Notes under the pieces: model-generated | Told to the model about the DNA's origin: nothing | The model's input: the letters and a program-made list of their open reading frames with translations, nothing else | Databases searched by the model: none | Shown: positions 8,360-16,821 of the stretch, one piece after another | Layout of the letters: every line of letters starts with the position of its first letter | Position numbering within the stretch: the first letter of the stretch is position 1 | Assembly (NCBI RefSeq): GCF_001905795.1 | Contig: NZ_LIXJ01000011.1 | Coordinates: forward strand, 124,001-188,000 | Direction: 5' to 3' | Length of the DNA: 64,000 nucleotides | Origin: Streptomyces sp. CB01580 | Lineage (GTDB): Bacteria > Actinomycetota > Actinomycetes > Streptomycetales > Streptomycetaceae | Made by a program: the position numbers and the translations under genes

Positions 8360-9397
8360 TCAGGCGCCGGGGTCGGCGCTTTCGGTGCGGTAGAGGCCGA
8401 GCGACCGCATGACCGGTTCGTCGCTGTAGGAGAAGAGAACCGCGTCGCGGGAGGACGAGGTGTTGAGGTGGCGATAGGAGGCCCAGCCGGGGACGGCGAA
8501 CGTGTCGTTCTCGGACCAGTCGAAGCGGACCCCGTCGACGATCGTGGAGCCTTCGCCGCGTACGACGCTGAAAATGGTCGATGTCGTCTGCTTGCGGCCG
8601 ACTCCGTCGAAGCCCGGGCGCAGCCGCTGGATGCGGCAGCCGATGGTGGGCATCACCGGGCCGCCCGTCCAGGGATTGGTGTACTCCAGGACGACGCCGT
8701 CCACGTCGCTGCCCTCGGCCGTGTCGGCGATCGCGTCCAGAGCGCGGCCGGTTTCCTCCCAGGTGTAGCGGGTGACGGGGGAGTTGGGCCCGTCCTGGGA
8801 GAGCCAGGCAGGGGTGAGCCTGCCGTGCAGGAACTGGCGGCTGCCCGCGTCGTCGGGACGGGTCACCGGCTGCAGGCGCTGTGGGTACTGCTCGTAGAAG
8901 CCCGCCTCCAGCGCATTGACGAGCGGGTAGTCGAGAGCGTCCAGCCAGATCATCGGCGCGTCGCCCTCATGGGTGTGGTCGTGCCAGTGCCAGCCCGGCG
9001 TGAGCAGCAGGTCGCCCGGGGCCATGAAGACGCGTTCACCGTCGACCGTCGTCCAGGCACCGCTGCCCTCCAAGATGAAGCGGAAGGCGTTGGAGGTGTG
9101 CCGGTGTGCCTGCGCGGTCTCTCCGGGAAGGATGATCTGCAGACCCGCATACAGCGTGTTGACGGTGGCCGGCGGAGCGGTCAGACCAGGGTTGACGAGC
9201 ATGAGAACTCGCCGTTCGGCCTCGTCGAGAGAGAGCGTCCTGGAGAAGTGGAGCAGGTGGGGCCGTAGCTCCTGCCAACTCCACCGGTAGGGCACGGCAC
9301 GGCTGTGGGGCTCGGCGGGGAAGAGGTTCCCGTAGAACCGCCACAGCGGCGCGGCCCCCAGGCCCTTCAGTGCCTTGTAGGCGAGTTCGTCGTTCAT
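8360..9397 (-). CDS. Gentisate 1,2-dioxygenase
   Basis: A 345-residue bicupin ring-cleavage enzyme, the usual length for the family. The ATG at 9397 follows a GAGG ribosome site; the frame upstream is only the shadow of the neighbour. The first cupin has the iron-ligand stretch AQAHRHTSNAFRFILEG and GDLLLTPGWHWHDHTHEG. The second cupin includes TIFSVVRGEGSTIVDG and NDTFAVPGWASYRHLN. The enzyme opens gentisate between C1 and C2 to maleylpyruvate using Fe(II) and O2. It lies 29 bases after the monooxygenase gene and 35 bases before the hydrolase gene, in one operon. Confidence 0.92.
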   Translation of the reverse strand: MNDELAYKALKGLGAAPLWRFYGNLFPAEPHSRAVPYRWSWQELRPHLLHFSRTLSLDEAERRVLMLVNPGLTAPPATVNTLYAGLQIILPGETAQAHRHTSNAFRFILEGSGAWTTVDGERVFMAPGDLLLTPGWHWHDHTHEGDAPMIWLDALDYPLVNALEAGFYEQYPQRLQPVTRPDDAGSRQFLHGRLTPAWLSQDGPNSPVTRYTWEETGRALDAIADTAEGSDVDGVVLEYTNPWTGGPVMPTIGCRIQRLRPGFDGVGRKQTTSTIFSVVRGEGSTIVDGVRFDWSENDTFAVPGWASYRHLNTSSSRDAVLFSYSDEPVMRSLGLYRTESADPGA

Positions 9398-9426
9398 GAA
9401 ATCCTCACGGTGATCCTGATCGGGGC

Positions 9427-10641
9427 TCACGAGGCGGCGACGGCAGCCGGGGCCGGAGTCCACACCCAGGAGACGTCGTCGAAATCCTCGGGTGTGCGGG
9501 ACGAGAGCAGGACGTTGCGCAGCGTCGCTCCCATACCGTCCAAGTGGCAGATCTCGCCGAAGCGGCGCGCGTTGGTCTGAATCCGTGCCGCACGTTCCCG
9601 GCGCTGTGCGGCGTACGCCGTGAACGCATCCGCCGCGTCGGGGAACCGGGTCAGCGACCGTCCCAGGGCGACGGCGTCCTCCAACGCCTGACAGGCCCCT
9701 TGAGCCAGGTACTGCAGCATGGGGTGGGCGGCGTCGCCGAGGAGCACGATGCGGCCGTGGACCCAGTTGTCGATCGGCAGCCGGTCGTACAACGGCCAGC
9801 GTCGTTCGCGGGAGACCAGAGGCAGCGAGTCGCGCACGGCCTGGCACGCCTTGCCGAAACGCGCCTCGAGCTCGGCCTCCGTTCCCCAGTCGTCGGAGTC
9901 CGGCGTGTAGTTGTCGCTCTCGAAGACGGCGACCTGGTTGTACAGCTCTCCACGGCGGACCGGGTACTGCACCAGGTGCATGCGCGGACCGGCCCACACC
10001 ATCACTGCTTCCGAGGCGGCGTGCTGCGACATCCGGCCGGTCATCCTCCCGGTGGGCAACGCTCCCCGGTAGGCCACGTACCGGGAGCAGATCGGATCCC
10101 CGTCACCCACCAGCGCCTGGCGCAGGCTCGAACGGAGTCCGTCCGCGGCGACGACCGCGTCGGCGCTCAGCACCTCCGACGACTCGGCGAAGCGCAGTCG
10201 CACGCCCGAGGAATCCTGGTCGGCGCGGGTGACGGTGTGTCCCGTGCGAAGTGTGATCGCGGGGTGTTCTTGGCAGGCAGCCAGCAGGGCTGCGTGCAGG
10301 TCGGTGCGGTGCGTGACGAGGTAGGGATGCGTGAACCGCTCTTTGTACTCGACGCTGCGGAGATCGAGAGCGGTGATCTGGTCCCCTGACAACGCGTCCA
10401 TCATCACCAGACGCGGCGGGGCGACCGCGGTGCGCTGAACAGTGGCGAGAACCCCCAGCTCTTCAAGAGCGAATGAGGCGTTCGGGGCGAGCTGGAGGCC
10501 CGCCCCGATCTCACCGAACCGGGCTGCCCGTTCCACGAGTGTGACGTTGCGGCCGGCGCGGGCGATGGCCAGAGCTGCGGCCAGGCCGCCGATACCGCCG
10601 CCCACGACGACGATATGGGCGGGAGAAGGGAATGTGGGCAT
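9427..10641 (-). CDS. FAD-dependent monooxygenase, probable 3-hydroxybenzoate 6-hydroxylase
   Basis: A 404-residue group A flavoprotein hydroxylase. ATG 10641 follows CAGGAG at good spacing. FAD-binding motifs are complete: VVVGGGIGGLAAALAIARAG at the N-terminus, the VVAADGLRS DG motif, and GRIVLLGDAAHP in the C-terminal half. As first gene upstream of a gentisate dioxygenase, the best assignment is NADH-dependent para-hydroxylation of 3-hydroxybenzoate to gentisate. Salicylate 5-hydroxylation is normally done by a different enzyme class, though some salicylate 1-hydroxylase-like enzymes look similar. Control is probably through the palindrome and promoter just upstream. Confidence 0.87.
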   Translation of the reverse strand: MPTFPSPAHIVVVGGGIGGLAAALAIARAGRNVTLVERAARFGEIGAGLQLAPNASFALEELGVLATVQRTAVAPPRLVMMDALSGDQITALDLRSVEYKERFTHPYLVTHRTDLHAALLAACQEHPAITLRTGHTVTRADQDSSGVRLRFAESSEVLSADAVVAADGLRSSLRQALVGDGDPICSRYVAYRGALPTGRMTGRMSQHAASEAVMVWAGPRMHLVQYPVRRGELYNQVAVFESDNYTPDSDDWGTEAELEARFGKACQAVRDSLPLVSRERRWPLYDRLPIDNWVHGRIVLLGDAAHPMLQYLAQGACQALEDAVALGRSLTRFPDAADAFTAYAAQRRERAARIQTNARRFGEICHLDGMGATLRNVLLSSRTPEDFDDVSWVWTPAPAAVAAS

Positions 10642-10718
10642 ACGGGCTCCTGAGGCTGACGTGGGGGAGGGGGACAAGACGTCGAGGCAGAGGGAATGCG
10701 AGGCACCGCGCAATTGAT

Positions 10719-10743
10719 CCGTACATCAATCATTGGTGTACGG
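10719..10743. promoter_or_regulatory. 25-bp palindromic operator of the gentisate operon
   Basis: Arms CCGTACATCAAT and ATTGGTGTACGG flank one central base (10731), with a single mismatch. The dyad starts 4 bases downstream of the -10 box on the minus strand, where a bound repressor would block initiation. The MarR or IclR protein of the same cluster is the likely ligand. Confidence 0.75.
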
Positions 10744-10746
10744 ATG

Positions 10747-10775
10747 ATATTAGGATCGTACTGCCCTGAGGTCAA
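10747..10775 (-). promoter_or_regulatory. Near-consensus vegetative promoter of the gentisate operon
   Basis: Read on the minus strand: TTGACC (-35, 10770-10775), 17-base spacer, TAATAT (-10, 10747-10752). Spacing is ideal for a HrdB-type sigma-70 promoter. The start point should fall at about 10740, giving a leader of about 100 nt before the monooxygenase start. Confidence 0.75.
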
Positions 10776-10921
10776 CGGGTTGGCGAGGCCTGGCACGAAT
10801 CATGAGGGTGACCAGGCTTACCTGTCCGGATGCGCCGCCGGACGACGGGACGGGTCCGGTCGCCCCGCCTCGAAGGCCGGCGCGTCACCAGCCTGGCCCG
10901 CAGTGACGTGGACGGCGAGAG

Positions 10922-11101
10922 GCCGAGGTCACCCGCGGGGCCGGCAGCCCCGCCGCCGCGCTCGCGATGGTGCTCAAGCTCGTCGAGTCCGCTCAGGCCC
11001 GCTGGCGTGCGATCACCGGCGTCCACCTGGTGCCCCTTGTTCGCGCCGGAGCCAAATTCGAAAGCGGTGTGCTGGTCGAACGTGACACGGTGGCGGCATG
11101 A
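10922..11101 (+). pseudogene. C-terminal remnant of an IS256-family transposase
   Basis: About 58 codons ending at TGA 11099-11101. LAMVLKLVESAQARWRAI followed by HLVPLVRAGAKFESGVLVE is the characteristic end of streptomycete IS256-type transposases. The catalytic DDE domain is absent. Its stop overlaps the ATG of the following kinase gene, which may therefore have been placed here by IS-linked rearrangement. Confidence 0.75.
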
Positions 11102-11712
11102 ACCCGCCGTTCCTCTCTCGGACGCACCCTCGCCGCGGTCAGGTGATCGTCCTGACCGGCCCGCCCGGGGCTGGCAAGAGCACCGTGGCGCAACTGCTGG
11201 CCGATCACCTGACTCCCAGCGTCCACCTGCACAGCGACGACTTCTGGAGCTATATCAAGCAGGGTTGGATCGCGCCTTACCTGCCCGAAGCACATCAACA
11301 GAACCAGGTAGTCCTGCAGGCACTGGTATCGGCAGCGTTCGGCTACGCCGACGGCGGCTACCAGGTGATCTGCGACGGCATCGTCGGGCCCTGGTTCATC
11401 GACCTCTTCCGCGTGACCGCCCAGGAGCGGGCCCTGCCGCTGAGCTACGTCATCCTTCGGCCGGACCAGCACACCACACTGGAACGGGCAACGAGCCGGG
11501 CCGGCGATGTTTTGACCGACCCCGAGCCGATTCGCTCACTGCACGGCCAGTTCGGCAACCTGGGCGCCTACGAGGCCCACGTCCTGGATTCCACCAGCCT
11601 GACCGCTGAGGTAACCGCCGACAGCATCCTGCAAGGCGTCGCGACGGGCGCCTACCTCCTCGACCCGAGCGACAGCGTCACCGACGCGAAGGACTCGATC
11701 CACAACTCTTGA
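11098..11712 (+). CDS. P-loop kinase / AAA-like ATP-binding protein
   Basis: A 204-residue protein. Walker A is QVIVLTGPPGAGKSTVAQLL near residue 15, followed by LTPSVHLHSDDFWSYIKQG, which resembles the adenylylsulfate kinase or chloramphenicol phosphotransferase-like group. VICDGIVGPWFIDLFR is a Walker B-like strand, and LRPDQHTTLERATSR may form the lid. The substrate is unknown. The start codon overlaps the stop of an IS256 remnant, so its native promoter may have been lost. The gene itself appears complete. Confidence 0.7.
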   Translation: MNPPFLSRTHPRRGQVIVLTGPPGAGKSTVAQLLADHLTPSVHLHSDDFWSYIKQGWIAPYLPEAHQQNQVVLQALVSAAFGYADGGYQVICDGIVGPWFIDLFRVTAQERALPLSYVILRPDQHTTLERATSRAGDVLTDPEPIRSLHGQFGNLGAYEAHVLDSTSLTAEVTADSILQGVATGAYLLDPSDSVTDAKDSIHNS

Positions 11713-11805
11713 CAATTGTTCGGGGCCTGCCTGTGCGCAGGAGACGAGGTGAGTCCTCGTTGCCGAGCGCTGTCGCCTCCATGTGGCCGCGGCGCACTCC
11801 CCACG

Positions 11806-12099
11806 GCTGCGGGCGACGTTGTTGTCCAGGGCGAGGAACTCGGACGCTGGGTGAACGGGCAGCGGTACGGGTGGGAACAGCTCCTGCCCCTGCAGCAGTG
11901 GATCCTGGAGAACACCCTCGAGATCACACCGGCCGAGGAACACGAGGCGCCGGTGAAACGGACGCAGGACGCCAAATGGGCGGCCAACCTCGCGGCGGCA
12001 CGGCAGTTCCACACCCGCGAGGAGCATCTGCGAGTGCCTCGGAAGCACGCAGAGCAGGGTGGATGCGGGCTCGGCCCCGACAGGCCGTCAGGACGGTGA
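11806..12099 (+). pseudogene. Helicase-associated domain remnant
   Basis: The plus-strand frame has the repeat typical of the helicase-associated (HA) domains of large streptomycete helicases: GEELGRWVNGQRYGWEQL, LLPLQQWILENTLEITPAEE, and AARQFHTREEHLRVPRKHAE. The helicase core is missing upstream and the frame degenerates after about 12057. This is a single surviving HA repeat of a lost gene. Confidence 0.65.
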
Positions 12100-12809
12100 T
12101 GACGGGGCCGGTGGTGGTCCAGCACGCCACATAGCTCGACAACGTCCGCAAACGCGCCGCGAAACTTCCCGTACAACGCCGAGCAGGCCTCGATGAGGTC
12201 GGCATGCGCTGGTAGATCGAGCGCGACAGTGAACGTGCGAGCTCTTTTCCGTGAAGGGCGTGCTGTGAGTGACGGCTGACTCCGGAGTGGGGGCCGAAGC
12301 CCCGAGCCGTGCCCGGCCCGGGGCCTCGCCTGCACGCAAATGTCATCGGTCCAGCCCCCCGACTGTCGCCGGGAAGCGCCCTCAGGTGGCGGCCGACTGA
12401 GCTGACGCCAGCTGGAACGGCTGCGCCCCGGAGCCGGAGCGCACTGGTTCCCGGGGCGCAGGGGCCGGGGTGCAGAACGATCACGGAGGGTGAATGAACC
12501 CGGCACCGTACCGCCACCCGCAGCCTGCCCTGTAGGCGCCGCAGCGCCCGTCGGTGCTGGCGCGACCGTCGGCGTCCGGTGCCTCGCCGCCGTCGTGACG
12601 GCTGCGATCGTCTTCATGCACGGTGGAATCAGCTCAGGTCCCGTCATGCGAGGAGCGTCGCTGAGCCGGTTCGGCGATCGGTCCAGGAACGAACGAGAGA
12701 CGCGGAGCCCGGAAAGAGGACCGCGGCTGTTCTGGATACCGCCTACGGTCGGCCGGTACGCGCGGTGTCCCCGCGCCGCCCCCGCTTTTCCGCCGAAGGA
12801 CCGCACATC
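12100..12809. other. Gene-poor stretch with one possible minus-strand fragment
   Basis: A minus-strand frame at about 12105-12255 reads FTVALDLPAHADLIEACSAL then YGKFRGAFADVVELCGVL, which looks coding but is not recognised. The rest, to 12809, shows no convincing gene. It probably contains the promoter of the winged-helix pseudogene. Confidence 0.3.
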
Positions 12810-13268
12810 ATGGCGATCACCTGGACCCCGCACCCGGCCACGCTCTCCCGGCGTGCGCCGAACCGGGCCTTCCTGGCCCGCCAACGGCTCCTGGAACGCG
12901 CGCCGGTCCCGACGCACGCCGTGATCGAGCACCTGACCGGCCTTCAGGCGCAGGCCCCGCAGGCCCCCTACGTCGGACTGTGGACCCGTATCCGGGACTT
13001 CGCCCCGGACGACCTCTCCGTCCAGCTGCTCGACCGGTCCGCCGTCCGCCTCATCCTGATGCGCAGCACCGTCCACCTGGTCACCGCCGACGACTGCCTC
13101 TGGCTGCGCCCCACCGTGCAGTCCAGCGTCGACCGGGCGGTGGGTCCGCGGGGCTGGCGGAAGCTGGAAGGGGCCGAGCCGGCCGAACTGGCGGCAACCG
13201 GACGCGCCTGGCTGGACGAGGCGCCGCGCAGCGCGGCCGAGCTGAACGAGCTGCTGGGCGAGCGATAG
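12810..13268 (+). pseudogene. Winged-helix DNA-binding (AlkZ/YcaQ-like, HTH_42) protein, truncated by a nonsense codon
   Basis: ATG 12810 opens a 152-codon frame: TLSRRAPNRAFLARQRLLER, HAVIEHLTGLQAQAPQAPYV, and LILMRSTVHLVTADDCLWLR are characteristic of this family, whose full members are about 350-400 residues. The frame stops at TAG 13266-13268, where a Trp codon is normally expected (GERW). The same frame then continues with family-like sequence (PGLDRSLLARALRAVVPMV) for about 20 codons before the frame shifts. The gene is therefore broken by a point mutation plus further damage. Confidence 0.75.
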
Positions 13269-13567
13269 CCCGGCCTGGACCGGTCCTTGTTGGCGCGGGC
13301 GCTGCGTGCCGTGGTGCCCATGGTGCCTCCAGGGTGCTGCCAGAGCCGGCCTGCACCGCCAGTGTGTCGAAGACCCGCCCCTCCACGGGGGGCGGCCACA
13401 GACTCTCGGGAACGCAGGGGGCATACCGGCCGGCAACTGGGCCCGGCCGTCGGGCGTCGGACCGCAGTCGCACGCACTGCCCGTGCGCGGAACGTGGCCC
13501 ACTGGTCGGGCACCCCTTGGAACTGCCCCATCAGGGAGGCGACGGTTGCAGATCTATCCTTATGGGG

Positions 13568-14969
13568 CTAGTACTGCAATCACAGTTGCAGGATGTGGCC
13601 TCGGTGTTTGTAGTGGCCGGGGCGGGCCCGGGTCTGGCTGAGGCGTCTCCACCATGACCAGCGCAGATGGTGCTGTGGCGTGAGGCGGTGCGGGCAGAGG
13701 ACCAGGCCGATGAGGCGGTGGATCTCCGCGACGGACAGGGGAATCAGGGCGGTTTGCCCTAAACCGCATCCCCCTTTTCCAGCTCGCGGGCTCGCAGGAC
13801 GGTCAGGCAGGCGTGGGCGGCCATGGCCAGGCTCATGTGGCGGTGCCAGCCGGGATAGCGGCGGACCTGGTAGTCGTCCAGGCCGCATTCCTGCTTCGCG
13901 CTCTGGAAGCATTCCTCGATGGCCCACCTGGCCGCGGCGACCTTGACGAGGTCCTTCAGGCGGGTGGCGACGGGGCCGTAGCAGACGTAGTGGGCGATGT
14001 CGGTGGGGTCTTTGACCGAGCGACGGGCCAGGACCCAGTGGCCGGCACCGTCCTCCCACACGGGGCGGATCGCCACCCGGGCCCAGTCGTAGACGCGCTC
14101 GCCGTGGGAGCCGGGGCCCCCGGACAGGCGCTTCCATGCCTGCCGGGGCAAGGCGGCGACCAGCTCGTCCACCCGGTCCTCACGCCAGCCGGTCGTGGTC
14201 ACGGTGTCGTTGACCCTGGTGGCCAGCACGTAGCCGACCCCGCGCTGTTCCAGCCACACACGCAGGTGCTTGACCTGCCCGTACGCCTCGTCCGCGGTCA
14301 CCCACGCGAACGGCACCCCGGCATCGATCGCACGCTGCAGCATCCACCGGAAGTGCTCGTTCTTCGTCGCGAACGGCACCTCGTCCGGGATGCCGGCCGC
14401 ACGGCACCGCTCACGGTCGTCCGTCCAGGACTTCGGCAGATACAGCTCCCGGTCGATCAGCGCCCGGCCCTTCGCCGACGCATACGCCAGGAACGTGCCG
14501 ACCTGGGAGTTCTCCGTCCTGCCCGCCGTCCCGGTGTACTGCCGCTGGACGCCCGCCGACCCCGTGCCCTTCTTCAGGAAGCCGGTGTCATCACCGATCA
14601 GGATCCCGTCCCTGGCACCGATGGTCTCCACGACGAAGTCCCGCACGTCGTCACGGACACCGTCCACGTCCCAGTCCGCCTCGCCCAAAAGACGCTGCAT
14701 CCCGATCGGATGCCCCTCACCCGCACGCTCTGCCAGCGTCCACCCGTTTTTCCGCTCCAGCGGAGATCAACCCCGCCATATACGTCAGGGCACGCGCCCG
14801 AGGCTCGGACCTGGCGAAACGCCCAGCGAACCGTTCATGCAGCCCGGACAGCATCCCCTGCCAGGCCTCGACCTGCCCCACCCCAAGATCCACAGACACG
14901 GCAGAACACAACCACACTCACCGGCAGAACTCACAACTGCCCTACCAGTAACTGTGATTGCAGTACTAG
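13568..14969. mobile_element. IS701-type insertion sequence with perfect ends and CTAG target duplication
   Basis: Perfect inverted ends TACTGCAATCACAGTT (13572-13587 and complement 14950-14965) are each bordered by CTAG (13568-13571, 14966-14969). That fits the 4-bp YTAR-type target duplication known for the IS701 family. The element is about 1.39 kb and carries one transposase reading region on the minus strand. It sits 37 bases past the stop of the CGNR gene. Confidence 0.85.
13580..14893 (-). pseudogene. IS701-family transposase with two frameshifts
   Basis: Three frames together give a full DDE transposase. The N-terminus is at 14750-14893 (GMLSGLHERFAGRFARSEPR). The core is at 13759-14700 (GILIGDDTGFLKKGTGSAGV, FAWVTADEAYGQVKHLRVW, RWAIEECFQSAKQECGLDDY). 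The C-terminus is at 13580-13755 (TALIPLSVAEIHRLIGLVL). The first shift is an extra G close to 14745, before ERKNGWTLAERAG. The second is near 13755, after ELEKGDAV. Read literally, the protein is broken. A programmed frameshift is not expected for this family, so recent decay or assembly error is more likely. Confidence 0.75.
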
Positions 14970-15006
14970 GCGTCTTTCGGTTCAGGGCTGGTGGTCGCTG
15001 GGTGCG

Positions 15007-15609
15007 TCATTGGGAGGTGGTGCGGCGGGCGTAGGCGCGGGCGGCGCGGGCGCGGTCGCCGCAGCGGGTGGAGCACCAGTGGCGGCGGCCGTGTCGGAGC
15101 AGGTAGCGGTTGCAGGGCGGGGAGCCGCAGGCGGTGAGGCGTTCGGCGTCGGGGGAGGTGAGCAGGTCGGCGGCGTCGGAGGCGAGGGTCGCGAGTGCGT
15201 GGTCGACGATCTGCGTGGTGGGGTGCGGAGCGGCGCGGTAGGGGCCGGTCTTGTCGTCCCACTGCAGCAGCGGGGCGGTGGGAACTCTGGTCAGCGCGTC
15301 ATTGACGGCGCCCAGGGCGGTGGGGAGGGCGGGCAGCCCGTCGACGCGGGAGGCGAGCAGCGCCCTGATCTGCTCGCGCAGGGAGCGCAGCTGTGTCGCA
15401 CACATGTCCCGCATCCCGATCTCGACTGGGGCGAGACCGCGTTCGGTCAGCCACTCGTTCGCCCCCGCGGGGGTACCGAGCTGGTCGATGTAGTGCCCTC
15501 CGGGCAGTGCGATGGCGCTGTTGGCGAGGGCGAGAGCGGGGTACTGCTCCGCGCCCGGTGCGGGTGGCAGGCCGGATTCGGGGGCCACGATCTCTTCCAT
15601 AGTCATCAT
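15007..15609 (-). CDS. CGNR zinc-finger (ABATE domain) transcriptional regulator
   Basis: About 200 residues; the start is among closely spaced ATGs at 15609, 15606 and 15600. The C-terminus carries the CGNR-type treble-clef finger: TACGSPPCNRYLLRHGRRHW then CSTRCGDRARAARAYARR. The N-terminal part is the ABATE-like helical domain. Such proteins are proposed stress-linked regulators. It is transcribed away from the metallo-hydrolase gene, and the gap holds two matching palindromes, so it probably controls both genes. An IS701 element lies just beyond its stop without disrupting it. Confidence 0.8.
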   Translation of the reverse strand: MMTMEEIVAPESGLPPAPGAEQYPALALANSAIALPGGHYIDQLGTPAGANEWLTERGLAPVEIGMRDMCATQLRSLREQIRALLASRVDGLPALPTALGAVNDALTRVPTAPLLQWDDKTGPYRAAPHPTTQIVDHALATLASDAADLLTSPDAERLTACGSPPCNRYLLRHGRRHWCSTRCGDRARAARAYARRTTSQ

Positions 15610-15634
15610 GGTACAAGGTCTACTCATCCATGAT

Positions 15635-15666
15635 CCTCACGGTTTGATTTGCGCTTGTCCGTGAGG
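15635..15666. promoter_or_regulatory. Palindromic operator 1 in the CGNR/metallo-hydrolase divergon
   Basis: CCTCACGG (15635-15642) and CCGTGAGG (15659-15666) are perfect 8-bp arms separated by 16 bases starting TTTGATT. A near-identical copy follows 46 bases later. It lies between two divergent start codons and probably binds the CGNR regulator. Confidence 0.7.
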
Positions 15667-15680
15667 TCTGGCTACGGTGA

Positions 15681-15711
15681 CCTCACGGTTTAATTGCAAC
15701 CATCCGTGAGG
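15681..15711. promoter_or_regulatory. Palindromic operator 2 in the CGNR/metallo-hydrolase divergon
   Basis: Second copy: CCTCACGG (15681-15688), 15 bases starting TTTAATT, CCGTGAGG (15704-15711). The right arm overlaps the ribosome-binding site of the hydrolase gene (GTGAGG), so occupancy would directly affect its expression. Confidence 0.7.
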
Positions 15712-15717
15712 CTCGAT

Positions 15718-16506
15718 ATGTCTTCTTCTACCGCAGCGACCGAGCAGTTCCCCGTCCGCGTCTTCGGCGGCCCGACCGCCCTCTTCGAGTACGGCGGCTT
15801 GCGCTTTTTGACCGACCCGACCTTCGACGGCCCTGGCGACTACCCCTCGGCCGGCCCGACCCTGACCAAGACCCAGCCCTCCACCGTCGGCCCGGCCGAC
15901 CTCGGCCCCATCGACGTAGTCCTGCTTTCCCACGACGAGCACGCCGACAACCTCGACGACTCCGGACGCGCAGTGCTCGCCGACGTCCCGCTCACCCTCA
16001 CCACCCCCGGCGGCGGCCAGCGTCTCGGGGGCAAGGCCCAGGGGCTGGCCGACTGGGAGTTCGTCGAGCTGGACCGCCCGGGCGGCGGCACGATCACTGT
16101 GACCGGCGTGCCGGCCATTCATGGGCCCGGGGCACGCGAGGAGGTCGAACCGTTCGTCGGCGAGGTCGTCGGCTTCATCTTGACCGGCGCCGGCCTGCCC
16201 ACCGTCTACGTCAGTGGCGACAATGCCTCGCTCGATCTGGTCAGGCAGATCGCCGAACGGTTCGGCCCTGTGGACACCGCCGTCCTCTTCGCGGGCGCAC
16301 CCCGCTTCCCCGTTCTCTTCGACGGCCAGTGCATCGTCTTCGACAGCGCCCAGGCTGCCGAGGCTGCCCAGCTTCTCGGCGCCCGCCGCGTGGTGCCCGT
16401 CCACTACGACAGTTGGGCCCACTTCACCGAGGGCCGCGACGATCTGGCGGCCGCCTTCACCGCAGTGGGGCTGGCCGACCGCCTGGACTGGGGCCACCGG
16501 GGCTGA
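15718..16506 (+). CDS. Metallo-beta-lactamase-fold hydrolase (UlaG-like)
   Basis: A 262-residue protein starting at ATG 15718 behind GTGAGG. The fold is recognisable from ALFEYGGLRFLTDPTFDGPG, VLLSHDEHADNLDD (metal-binding HxxxHxDN-like, with the first His-Asp-Glu-His arrangement), VTGVPAIHGPG, PTVYVSGDNAS, and the C-terminal RRVVPVHYDSWAHF. This is the UlaG/RomA-like branch, often acting on phosphodiesters or lactones. The substrate is unknown. Regulation by the divergent CGNR protein is likely. Confidence 0.8.
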   Translation: MSSSTAATEQFPVRVFGGPTALFEYGGLRFLTDPTFDGPGDYPSAGPTLTKTQPSTVGPADLGPIDVVLLSHDEHADNLDDSGRAVLADVPLTLTTPGGGQRLGGKAQGLADWEFVELDRPGGGTITVTGVPAIHGPGAREEVEPFVGEVVGFILTGAGLPTVYVSGDNASLDLVRQIAERFGPVDTAVLFAGAPRFPVLFDGQCIVFDSAQAAEAAQLLGARRVVPVHYDSWAHFTEGRDDLAAAFTAVGLADRLDWGHRG

Positions 16507-16590
16507 TCCGGCCGACGCGACCGTCCAGCACGGACACCAGCGGTTGAAGCCTTCCGCACCATTCATATTCGTGGCGGCCCGGGCAGGCCC

Positions 16591-16626
16591 GCCGGGCCGC
16601 CACGGAACGCCGGGCCGCCACGGAAC
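16591..16626. repeat. Tandem 18-bp repeat
   Basis: Two perfect copies of GCCGGGCCGCCACGGAAC (16591-16608, 16609-16626) followed by a partial third. The repeat lies between the hydrolase stop and a truncated SnoaL-like start and has no evident coding role. Confidence 0.7.
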
Positions 16627-16673
16627 GCCGGACCACAGCCGGCCCGTCGGCCCAACACCCCTGAGAGGCAAGC

Positions 16674-16820
16674 ATGTCCACAGAGACCCACACGAACCTG
16701 GTACGCCACTTCTATGAAGCCCTCGGAGGTGAAAACTACGCGGCGGTGACGTCCTCGGGCCCCGGACGTCGGCTCCAGCATCCCCGAAACGCGCTCTCGG
16801 CGGCGCCAGGCCGTCGGTAA
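16674..16820 (+). pseudogene. N-terminal remnant of a SnoaL/NTF2-like protein
   Basis: ATG 16674 follows a good GAGAGG ribosome site and encodes THTNLVRHFYEALGGENYAA, the usual start of SnoaL-like (nuclear transport factor 2 fold) proteins of about 130 residues. After about 25 codons the sequence no longer matches and stops at 16820. The intact ribosome site suggests recent truncation. Confidence 0.55.
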
Positions 16821-16821
16821 C

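Noticed and set aside
8360..9997. 545-codon minus-strand frame fusing the gentisate dioxygenase to an upstream extension
   Set aside because: The upstream part is only a shadow of the monooxygenase gene; a good ribosome site and the conserved start place the dioxygenase ATG at 9397.
14700..14760. Programmed frameshift in the IS701 transposase at an A-rich run
   Set aside because: The required change is +1 and the A-run does not form a standard slippery site; IS701 members are normally single-frame, so mutation or sequencing error is simpler.
14966..15262. Possible CGNR gene end overlapping the IS701 target site, which would mean the IS hit a stop codon
   Set aside because: The true CGNR frame stops at 15007; the frame reaching 14966 is out of frame with the zinc finger.
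16591..16626. CRISPR-like repeat
   Set aside because: Only two adjacent 18-bp copies without spacers; a simple tandem duplication.
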